A stretch of DNA of 64,000 nucleotides from contig NC_052399.1 in assembly GCF_009389715.1 (NCBI RefSeq), positions 4,826,978 through 4,890,977 of the forward strand, given 5' to 3'. The notes beneath the pieces are model-generated. The model made no database searches. It saw only the letters and a list, made by a program, of their open reading frames with translations, and was not told the origin of the DNA. Positions 8,865-20,800 of this stretch are shown here, piece by piece. A program made the position numbers and the translations under genes. The stretch's first letter is position 1; every line of letters starts with the position of its first letter. This DNA comes from Phoenix dactylifera (lineage: Eukaryota > Streptophyta > Magnoliopsida > Arecales > Arecaceae).

Positions 8865-11800
8865 CTAAGCACCTTTCCATAAAGCACCAGAATCCACAAG
8901 TTTGATGTAGGCATTTCTGAAATCATCATAAAAATTCACTTGATCACCTGCATATACCTTGATCCACCTGCACAAAGAGTAGCTTGTGCATCAAACATAC
9001 TGTAGGAATAAAAACCACTTCTATGCAACATCAGAATCATAAACAAAATCAACAATTTTATGTTGTATAGAAGCTGGTCTAGTGCAGAAAGACCTTAAAC
9101 ACTCATCATCCTCGACAAGTGCCCGATCTGATGGCAGCCCTATCATGCTTGACATACCAGCTGTATGAAATAAGAAATACACATTAAAAACTGATGGATG
9201 AAGAGAAACATTACATAAAATTATAAAGAAAAAATAGCAAAGCTGCTAGAGCTAGGCACTGATCAGGTATTAGACTATATCATGGCATGCAATAAAACAG
9301 AAAATGAGAAAGATAATGTATATTACAGCGAAAATCCTTCTTCTAATGAAGAAAATTATGACATAGGAAAAGGTGCTAACAAAGGAAAGTCTTGTAGTTT
9401 TATGCAAGGTTTTAATACCAGTTTCAACACCCATATGGTAACCTGCTGGGGTAGTGTTAGTACATACTGACTAGCATAGTACATACTGAAAACCAATTTA
9501 TGTATCTACTTCTTAAGATCAGAAACAAGTTAGGAAATGACTTCAGTCAATAGGTTGCTGTCTACAGTTTACCTAACTCTGAGGTTAATAAACAACCATG
9601 ACCATTTTCAAAAAGAAACAAGTAACTCATGGTGGGAATTCATCTGTTGTGTTCAGCATTTCATACCCAAACCATGTGCAAATTGATACACATCTATACT
9701 TTATATAAGCAAGTAATATGAACATCACAAACAAGAATTTGAATCATCACCTGAAGATGTCCATGGTTTCTCAAGCAGTATTTTGTAGTAGCCATTGTCA
9801 AAACATTAGGATCTCCAAAGCCCTTACTTCCAATCGTATGTGCTCCTAATAATGCAACAAGCTCTTGGGTGCTGCAAACACAAATCAATCATCATGCATT
9901 TGGTTATTGTTTTGGAGTTTAAGAGAGGCTAGTCCCCACCACCTACCCCATACCCACTCCACTCCTCGAGAGCTGAGTCCAACCAAAATCAAACCCCCAC
10001 CCCCTTGCCCAAGTGGCATGGGGTGACATCAGTTAAGCAAGTGCTTGGTGGTATGCATTTAGTTATTGTAAAAGGGAAAGCATGAATATAATAAGAAAAA
10101 AATTTTGCAAGAGATGTGATACCCTATGCAGAGAGTCCATATACTGCAACATTTGGGCCATATGAGACTATTTGCTTCATAACATCTCCTGACTTAGAGA
10201 AATTTAATGGATATGATATCTAATATTACTTGGATTTGTCATGGAGTGATATGTTGCTACCCAAGCTCATCATCAGTGTTAGCTTAGCCAAGCTTGCTTT
10301 TGAGCTACTATTAGAGAACCAGTTGTGTTAGCTATAAACATTGGCTTTCAAGAAGACACCAAGATGCAGAGGAAATCAGAAGCATATGGTCTTTAATATG
10401 TTCATAAGTGAAGGATGTTTCTTTGTTCTATGGATGAGGTGGTATTCCTGTTCACTTTGTTTGGGGAATTCCTGTTTTTGCATTTTATTTCTCTCTCTTC
10501 TCCCTTCATCTCTTGGGCCGCCACTACTCATCCACTTTATGGGGAAAAACATTGTTATCTAATTATATTTAAAGTCGTCTTAAAAATTCCAACTATAGAA
10601 AGTTAACTAGTTAAGCTCTGAAGACAAATGATTATTGAAGCTCAGAAAAATCAAGTAACAATGAATTATGATTTTATACACAACTAGAAAATAATATGGA
10701 AATCTGAAGTTCAGACTGTGCAAATACTTTCTGAAGGCCATGTTCAGATGTTCAAAAAAAGAACAATGATGACTCCACAGAATGAAAGCATCAATCCCAG
10801 CAACCCAGCAATGACTTTCAGCAAAAGAGGTCCAACTTTGGGAAGGCCAGCAGATAAGTCAGGCTATACGCCAATCAGAACAATAAACATCGATTTCTTA
10901 TAGGTCGTTGGTCAATGGCTGATTCGACACATCTAACCTAAAAACACATCATAGAGAATTTATAAATAAAAAAGGTGATTGGAGGCAAGCAGTTATACCT
11001 AGTCTATACTTGTACAAGACTAGTTCCAAGTGCTGGAACAGAAAAGAACCAGTCCTTCGAAAAGAAAGAAAAGTGCTCATAAAAAGTAGCTGCATTAGAT
11101 ACTTATAAAATTCAAAAAATCAAAAAAGGAAACTTATCTTTTATGCGACAAGATTTTTGAAATGTATATATGAAACCCAGAAAAAAATCTAGATTAAATG
11201 TATTTAAGAAAGCAATTTTACAGTCGTATGCAAAAGATCCCAGATCTGCAGAGGATGTGATGCCTAGGATGAACGCCCACTGCAACTAAGTGCTAGCTAG
11301 CACCAAGCATGAAGAGAAGAAAGCCTTTCACTGTGTAAGTCTCTCTTTTTTTTTTTAAAAAAAAAGTTTGTTTTCATGCTAAATGTTTACATTACTGTAA
11401 TCATATATGAAATGCCAACTTAGTCCATCCAAAACCAATCTGTTTGTGATCTAAATATTATATTAAAGAACAGTTAATTATTAGAATTTTCTTTTGTCAC
11501 ACGAGTACAGACTGTAGTGTTGCATTGTGGAGAATTACACACTAATCATCATTATTTGTGAATTTCACATCTGCATTTTCTTCTTTTCTTACCTTAGTAT
11601 TTGCAATATTTCCAACAACATTTGCTCATCACAGAAAAACTGCTGTATTGGTTCGGTGCCGGAAGCCCGTTATCAAATTTAGCCACCATAAAATAGGTTA
11701 TCTTACTAACAGATTTATAATTAGAACCAATAAACTTGCACAACAAGGGATGACATAACATGCTTACCAGGCTTTTAAAATCTCAGTACCGGACCCTGTA

Positions 11801-14800
11801 TCGTAACCAACTAATATGGGAGAAAGCATATGAACCATGTGGCAGTACAATATTGTATCAAGCCTTTGTACCTTACTTATACCCTATCAAGTCAATACAG
11901 CATACAAGTACCAGGTGGGATAGGTTGGTACAGAAAACCCTGATGCTTACCGAGTTGGGCACATGTGATGCATGTGAGAGTATAGATGGCTGTTTGAGAA
12001 GGGTAATTTGGAAACAAGCAAAAGCGGAGTCATGCTCAAGGGTGAAGCCAGATCACAAAATTATCAATCAATTCAAAGTTCTAATGATCTCAATAAAAAA
12101 TAAAAGAAATTTTAAGTAGACCTGACATGAAAGTGCAGAACTCACGAGAAGCCTTTCTCTAAAAAGCATCTCTTTAAACCAGAAGCATCCAACGATTCTT
12201 GAGGAAGTTTCCCTTGAGGATCAGGCATCCTACAGGGTAATACTTTCATTGTCAATGTGAAGATTGAGTTGTGGACAAGCCTACTAAAGTTTAAATCAAA
12301 CCTTGAGAATCTTGCCAAGTCAACTTGGGTGGAGATCTCATAAAACACTTCACCAAGAAAAAGCCGAAAACTTGTTATAAAGTTAAAAGATACTTCTGTA
12401 AGACCAAAATAACTTGGTTCACTTGACTTTTAAACATACCCATGTTGGATTTACTTTTGGTGTTAAAGAGCATACTTATGTTATATTTGACTTTTAGTAT
12501 TGAAAATGGCCTAAATAGTTAACTTGGGATTAAGATATGAAGTTGAACCTTGCATCTAGTCGGCCTAATCGAACAGGAATCTCAGGTCCTCCACACAACA
12601 AAACGGCTACAGCACCAGCCACAGCAATTAGGTCCGCCCAAGACACTAACAAATTAAAAAGAAAGTGCAGGATTTAGAAGAGGTGCAAAATTCCATTAAT
12701 AGAAGAAACCTTGCATTATGCAAATCATATACCCTGTTGAATTTGGTCAACTTCCTTTTTCACTTTCTGTAATATCTACAGGTAATCAGCAAGTTGAAAC
12801 AAATTAGATATCGGACAACACCCATACAAACATGATGTTCTTGCAGAAATTTGGTATAAGAATGGTATCACAGATGGACACATGACCACAGATGACATAA
12901 ATATTTGTACATGTTTGCACGTGTACACACATGTGCATCTGTTTGCATGCAACGTATATGTGTTGCAGAGGGACTGAAAGATAGACCTTTAAGGATTTAC
13001 CAAGACCAGCATTTTCAGGTCTATCAAGCTCATAAATTATAGACCCGTTCATACCACCTGCAACAAATTGTGCTAAGATAAATAATTTACAGAGTATAGA
13101 AAAATAGAATGCAACCTTTTGTTTTCAAATGCCATAAAGTCAAGAAAGAACTAAATATGGTAAGTAAACCATCAGTCACAAAATTTAAATTGCATCCTTC
13201 CATTTTAGGAACATCAATTTCACAACTTCTTCAAGTTATGAACAGTTGCATCATACCAAAATTTCATCAATCGTAATTTACTACAAGAACCTGAGTTCTC
13301 ATTTATATCAAATGTTCCCGCATCATGGAAAACCATGCGAAGGACACCAGCAGCCTTGGTCTTGGACAAAACATTCCTCACCCCAGTTTGGATAACTGAT
13401 AGTTCACCTGAATCAACCCTGAAAAATTAGAAATAACAAAATAATCAAAGTTGAGTATTTTTATTGGAAGTCCTAGATGCATTTAGCTGCACTTTTGGAC
13501 CTCTAAAAAAGGTCAAAATAGGATGAGGAAGATCACGTCAAAAAACAACACCATGAAAAATGGAAGACATTGATTCAATAAGGAGGTGGACATATGTTAC
13601 CGTATTAAGTGGCATTCAGAAATCAGGAGTAAATCAACTTGGGCGGTATCTTGGTGTGGTGTCTACTTGTTTCACTTCTCAGGTAAGCCTGTCTAGTTGG
13701 ATCTGGCACAAACATACAGAACTACAGCCGGTTTCTGGTAGAACTACAGCCCATTTCAGGTTTTGTATTTTGATGCTGGATGGATGCGATCAAATTTCTT
13801 GTTTTCAGAATGTCTGTATTTTTCCAGCCATAATGGACCATTCTAACTATTTTCTGCCTTCAGATCAGAATAGGTTTGTCCTTGTCATTTTAGTTTTGCT
13901 AGATAAATACCAAGCCTAGTTGATAGGTCAATTCTCTAGCCGATAGAACTTTATATTGGGTATGAATCTACAGAACCTACTTGAATGCCAAACTTCTCTA
14001 GATGTATAAATTGTCCATCTCGGCTGTCCTTTAAGATGGCTATGCCTCTCACATGGAGAGTTAGGGTGTGCCTCTGACATGGAGAGATACTGGGTGTTAG
14101 GACAAAGTGCCATTTTATTTTTCTGGCTCTAAAGGAAGGGCCTGAGTCATGATCATGAGGCTAAGGAGTCACGGAGCTTCAAATACATCGAGGAGCTGGG
14201 CACCAACTCCTGGCAACTCGCTTCAAAGTCCACCCCCTGCAGCACCGGCGGACCAAACTCCTCAGGTCCAGCCAGAGCAGTTTAATCTGTTCATTCAGCA
14301 AGTCCAAATACTCACTACAGTCATTCAAGGCCTGCAGCAGGCGGTAGCCCAGTCTACACCTCCTCTTTGCGGGCGCGAGCCCTCAAGACGGCGCTCGCAA
14401 TATCACTCCCTTGCCACGCGGCATATGATGGCCGACGAAAGGGAGTACGATTAACCAAGGAGTAGATCTCCCCGACTTGAGAGAAATCTTCCTCGGCCCA
14501 AGAGCCTGGCTCGCCCGAGGTCTCTCCTCCAGAAGAGCCAAGATCCTCATGGAGATTGAGGGTCAGGCTTACCTCCGATCACCACCGAGGATGCAACCGT
14601 CAGAGTCACGGAAGTGCTCAGGCAAATACTGCCGCTTCCACAAGGATCACGGCCATGATACGGAAGACTGCTACCAGCTCTGTGATGAAATCGAGGCACT
14701 TATTCATCAAGGTCTGTTGGGTCGGTTTGTTCGTGCTCAAGCCGACCAGAGGGATCCCGAGGAACAAAGCCCAGAGCCGCGCGAGGGGTAGAATGACAAC

Positions 14801-17800
14801 CGCCCCATCGCGGGCACCATCAATGCCGTAGCCACGTATCCCACATGTTGGCAGCTTTTTGACCTCGGGGGGCAGTGGCAAAGGCCTCATCCCCACCAGC
14901 TTGGGTCTAGCGGCCTGGGGCTCACAAGCTGCCACCCCTGGACAGAACTTTAGCTCCTCCAGGTTGGAACTCTGATCTCAAAAATATATTATCAATGAAA
15001 ATTGTCTTTTGGGACTTTTTTAAAATGTCTCCGAAATACCTTAATGGATTCGACACGATTCGGTTGTTTCTACAGCACGAGCCCACAACTGCAACATAAC
15101 GACACCAAATATTACCGACGACACACCCTAACCCGAGCTCGGGGCGCTAAATATCTTCGTCGACGTACCCCGACCCGACTCGAGCTCGGGGTGCCAAATA
15201 TTATCGACGACACGCCCTGACCCGCTCGGGGCGCCAAATATCTTCGACGATGCGCCCCGACCCGAGCTCGAGGTGCCCTGCGTTGTGTCGATCGCGAGCC
15301 AAAGAGCTTCCGCGACCGCAGGAGTATTCGACGCCATTTCGACGACATTCGACGGCATTCAACACCATCGATCCCAACTAAGAGCCGAAAAGGCCCATCA
15401 ACCGTAGGCGCCCTGATCTGAGTGGGGGCGCCCTGCAGATTCCACTAAGAGCCGAAGAGGCCCATCAACCGCAGGCACCCTGATCTGAGTGGGGATGCCC
15501 TGCAGAGTCAACTAAGAGCCGAAGAGGCCCTCTACAACGCCAAGTATTTTTCGACGACGCGCCCGATCCAAGTTTGGGGTGCCCTGTGTTGTGTCGATTG
15601 CGAGCAAAAGAGCTTCCGCGACCGCAGGCATTGAGAGCTGAAGAGGCCCATCTACGACGATGCGCTCCGGCCAAGTTTGGGGCGCTCTCTACGACGACGC
15701 GCCCCGATCCGAGTTCGGGGCGCCCTGCGTTGTGTCGATCGCGAGCCAAAAAGAGCTTCCGCGACCGCATGCATTAAGAGTCGAAGAGACCCATAGACCG
15801 CAGGCGCCCTGATCTGAGTGGGGGCACCCCACAGTCTCGACTAAGAGCCGAAGAGGCCCATTGACGACGACACGCCCTGGCCAAGTTCGGAGCACCCTCT
15901 ACGACGACGCGCCTCGACCGAGCTCGAGGCACCAAGTATTCTTCGACGACGTGCGCGACCCAAGCTCGGGGTGCCCTGCGGTGTATCGATCGCGAGTCAA
16001 AGAGCTCCCGCGACCGCAGAAGTATGCGACAACATACGACGACGCTATCGACTGCAGGCGCCCCGATCTGAGTGGGGGCGCCCTGCAGTCTCAACTAAGA
16101 GCCGAAGAGGCCCATTGACGATGATGCGCCCCGGCCAAGTTCGGGGCACCTTCTATGATGACGCGCCCTGACCCGAGCTCGGGGCGCCTTGCGCTGTGTC
16201 AATCGCGAGCCAAAGAGCTCCCGCGACCGCAGGAGTATGCGACAACATACGACAGCACAATCGACCGCAGGTGCCTCGATCTAAGTGGGGGCGCCCTGCA
16301 GTCTCAACTAAGAGCTTAGGAGGCCCCATCGACCGCAGGGAAGGACGTTTCGAGCCCAAACTCGGGCGTCCTGCTGCAATGACTACGAGTCAATAAGACT
16401 CCCTCGACCTTAGAAAAAATATTTGAGGGCGATCCGACCTTGGTTCGAGTGCCCAAGATAAAGTCTACAGAAATTTATGAAGCCGAAAAACATTAAATCT
16501 TACAATGACCTTCTATTTAAAAGACGCTCTAGCAAGCTACAGTCCGAAAGCTAAAGCGGGGCTCCGAGCTCAATCTTTGTGCAAAGGTCTGAAGCAGGTC
16601 TGCTGCTCGACCTAGGCGCTTAGAGAGTGCCAGCAAATGAGCTCAGAAGCAGTGAGCTCTTCACCAACTTAGCAAGCTTGTCTAAGTTGGGAGTGAAAGG
16701 CCGAGCACAATGACTTGGCCAAAAGTTACCTGGCAGCATAAAAGCCAAGCCAGCACCAGTGACGTGCAGTTCGGACTCTATTAGCCGAACATAGAGACTC
16801 AACGCAAGGCATAAAGCAAAAAGTTCAAATTTCAAAGATACAAAGTGCCAAAAAGGTACATTTCATTAATAATAAAAGGCCAAAGGCCGAGTACAAAAAA
16901 AGCCGACCCTAAGGTCAGACTGAATACAGAAATAGTCAATTACAAAAAAGGCCTGACTGGCTGACCTTACAAAAATAAAAAGAAGAAAATGAGTACAAGG
17001 GCAAAGCTCAGGTGACTTGGGCAGCCTCGGGCCCGACTTCGAGAGCGGCTTCAGCCCCGACAGCGACTTCAGGAACGGCTTCAGTACCGACCTCAGCAGC
17101 AGCCCCCACGACATCCTCATCCGCCACATCGGTGACGAGCTCGCGCGCCTCAACGGGCTCGCTCACTTCAGTCGCAACCGCCGCCTCTGTAGCTCCAGAC
17201 AGACATGGGCGAAGATCGCCTGAAGTCGACCTCGGGGTAAAGCCTCTGAGCCTAATCGTGATAGTTTTTAAAGCCCTGAATTATGGCATCGATAGCCCCC
17301 TCTGCCTGCTCGTCCATTAATTCTTCAAACTGGCAAAAGTTCCGGAGCGCCTCCCGGGCCTGCTCCTCTGACCATCTCTCAAGCTGTTCGGCCTTTAGTT
17401 TCAAAACTTCGGCTTCGTGCCTTTGGCCACCCATCTTCAAGCTCGGAGATGCGGCTTTCGGCGACCGAATGAGTTCGGGCGAGCTCGACCTCCATCTTCC
17501 GGATTTGGGCAAGTCCGACTTCGATTAGAGCTTCGGCCGCCCTTGTCTTCTGCTCGGCAGCCGCCGCTTTCTGCTCGGCCTTCGCTGCTACTGCTTGGCA
17601 GCCACAGCTCGGACCTTGGCTTTCTTCCGTCGTCGCTCTGCGACCTTCACCTTCGACCGAAGCTCCCTTACCCGCTCCCGGAAGTTGGACGCGGCGTTCG
17701 CCAACATGTCAACTAAGTGGAGGGACTGGCACAAGAAATAAAAGATCGTCGATGGCCCCTCGAAATCCCAGCTGCTCCAATTGAGCTCGGTCGCCCGGAA

Positions 17801-20800
17801 GCATGGCGCAGCGAACGAGCTCACGAGCAACCTCGCTAGACTCGAGGGCTCTGTCATCTTCAAAAAGTCGGCACACGAGTTGGAATGGCTTCCTCCCGGG
17901 CTCGGAGGGAGCAGGATCGACCCCAGAAGGGGTCAGAACCTCAGATGAAGACGGGACCTCGAGCTCGCTCCCCGGCTCGGAACCTGATTGGCGCTACTGG
18001 TCGACCTTGCGGGCCTTCCGAGCTCCGCCGGCTGGCGTTGCAGTCGCATGTTCAATCAAGCCCCATTCTGCAGTTGGTGGGGGCAGTTCGGCTTCGGCCG
18101 GTGGGCCCGAGCAGGCTCAGCGACAACAACTTTAGCGGGCTCGTCCCGCGTGTCGTCGGAGGATGAGGCAGTCCTTGGCTTCTTCGGCCCCCCCTCAGGC
18201 CGAGCTCCATCCGGGGCGGCCGCTCTTTTATGGTACGTGGCCATCAAGATCTCAACATCGAAAATTATTTCTGTAATTTTTGACAACAGAAGACTTAGTC
18301 AAGATCTAGCATGAAAAAGAAAGAAAAAGAAAAAGAAAATGATTGCACCGCCCTTACCCCCGGGATGAGCCAAGCTCAGGCCGACATTCAGTAAAGCTTC
18401 CTTGCCGAGCAAATTAGGAAGCTCTAGGGCCCCTCCGAGTCCGAGCAACTTATCTAAAATCTCCTGCTCGAACCGCGATAACTTGGGCAGTTTGTTATTT
18501 ATTGTGGCCCGCGGCGAGTCCTAAGTCGGGTTAAACCCCCACGATTGCTCGGAGGAAAGAAAAAAATTTTTTTCCTTCCACCCGTGAATGGAGAAAGGAG
18601 TACCTCGGAAAAGAGTGCGGCCTTTCCGAGGAGAGAAGTACTACCACCCTTTGTTTGCGGGATTGTCTTTCAAGACAAAGCAACCCCAAAAGACATTCAC
18701 CGAAGTGGAAAGATCGTGAGCAAGACAGAGGGCGAGGAAGTCAACGATCATTCTCCACGAGTTCGGAGCGAGCTGCGCAGGGACTAGGCGATAAGTTGCC
18801 ATGAGCTCGTTTACGAACCCATGAAGAGGGAATCTCAGCCCCGCTCGGAGTGTCTCTATGTACACCCCAATCCGACCTCTAGGAGGGTCGGTGACTCGAG
18901 CCCCGGGCTTTGGGAACTTAAGGATGAAATAAAAAATAAAAATCGAGCCCAAACCCGGCCCAGCTTCTCTTCACTCATGCTCGAGTCGGTCCCTTACGGA
19001 CCTTGATTCATCTCGAGCTCGGCGTCCTCCACAACCGAAGAAGCTCGGACTCGGGATGAACCTGCGCCAAGCACACGGGCTCTTGTGGGCGACCCCATTG
19101 CCTCGCTTACAGAATATTCAAAAAAAAAAGAGAAAAGGAGAACAACTCTCCGAGCGACCGAGGAGGAAAAGAGCACCTATCCGAGATTTTGCCGGAGAAA
19201 ATAACTGAGAAAAGGAGGATCGTCGGAAAACTCCGAGAACACTCGAGAAGAAGCTCAAGGACAACAAAAATGGCGGCCAGGAGACAAAGGCGAGGACGAC
19301 GGGGCTCAAATGGGGACCCTAGGGCCTCCTCAAGGCCTTATAGCCTGGCCCAACGGCTTTGATCGGCCTCCCCGAATGGCTGAAGCGGCCAGATCCTGCG
19401 AGGTGGCAGACTCAAACACTCCCCTAACGGCTCCCTCAGCATATCCTCTCGAATCGTGGCATTAAATGCCAAAATTATCGTGGCAATTGCTTCGGAGGGG
19501 GCATTAATGATTGGCCCCTCGCATTCCGCAAGGCAACGCGCTTTGAATATGGGGCATTAATGATTTGCCCCTCGCATTCCATCCAGTGACGCCTCGAAAA
19601 GAAGCGCGAACGCAACATATTAAAGAGCTCCCGTGGCCGCTCCCGCTTGAAATGACGTGACAGCCTGAGCTACTCAAGCTCGGCTTGCAGAACTCGGCCT
19701 GAAGTAATTAGCCCCCAATAATGCGAAGTGTACCCAGCTCGGTGCGCATATCTTTGTAAGCACTTGGCTATGACGCAGGATGACCAATAGTCCAGCTACT
19801 TTCTTCGCTCGAGCCAAAGAGCGACTCGACCTCGAAAGTCGGAGGACAGATGATGGGGGTAGAATGGATCGTCTTGCTTAGGATAGGGGATCACCCATTC
19901 TGGCCAAGCAGACCTCAATGCCAACCAGGCTAGACCTCGGTCCCGCTGAGAGCCAGTCCTACCGCGGACCTCGCCGAAGGCCAAGCCGACCTTGGCCAGA
20001 TCTCTCCACTGCTACGATCTGCAGTAATCTCCTATGGAGTCTACAATGACGACTCGCCTCGGCCAAGTTCGGGGTGCCCTATACGACGACACGCCCCGGC
20101 CGAGCTCGGGGCGCCCCATACGGCGACGCATCCTGGCCGAGCTCGGGGCTCCAAGTTTGGGGCGCCCTATGCTACAACGCGCCCTGACCCAAGCTTGGAG
20201 CGCCCTGCTGAGCAAACTTCAAAGTCAACGAGGCTAGGCCGATCTCAGAACCTGCCAAGCCGACCTCACCGAATATTTATCGTGGCCCCCATGTCAGCCC
20301 GACCTCAGCTCTGCCAAGCGGGCAAGGCCGACCTCAGTCCCCGCCAAAGGCCGAGCTAATCTCACCCAGTACGCGTCGTGGCCATGCCCAGCGACAACCT
20401 CACTGTACCATGCTTCGCTTGATGGCCACGCCAAGACACGTCAACAAAGGACTACGCCTTACTGCCTCAGCTATGCCTGCTGACAAGAGCCATACCCTGC
20501 AGCACGCGCCAGCGCCATCTTCTTCCATGATGAGGACGGGCCATGTCTCCGCCATTTGGGCACCTATGCGGAGACTATAAATAGTTCCATCAGGTAATGC
20601 CTAAGGATTTTTTTGGTCAATATAAACTCCACGCTAACTTAAGCATCGGAGGTCCCTCATTGGAAACACCAGTGAGGCTTTGTGCAGGTATGTCGGCGCA
20701 CGGGAGGTGGCGTCCTTTCTCCATCTTGACCGGCAGCTCCCCCGACTCTTCCGGCGTGGTCGCCCTCGGGCCAAATTTGAACCACAACAGTTTTATACGT

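Larger units (their letters stand above)
14118..20789 (+). mobile_element. Tat-type LTR retrotransposon remnant in APX-R intron 2, no 5' LTR, no pol (element 2)
   Basis: It lies between APX-R exons 2 and 3 on the strand opposite to the gene. Its order is a primer-site-like start (TGGCTCTAAAGGAAGGGC at 14118), a gag remnant, a GC-rich repeat array, an antisense ORF, a polypurine tract and a 3' LTR (19851-20789). The left edge falls where an LTR/PBS junction should be, and no 5' LTR precedes it. No reverse transcriptase or integrase motif is visible. Homology to element 1 is clear at the leader, Gag N- and C-termini, polypurine tract and LTR motif, but the repeats and LTR bodies differ, so it belongs to a related family. 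Confidence 0.8.

Noticed and set aside
15112..16396. Many short frames on both strands in the GC-rich array of element 2
   Set aside because: Start and stop spacing follows the repeat modules; no protein motif is shared between copies beyond the repeat itself.
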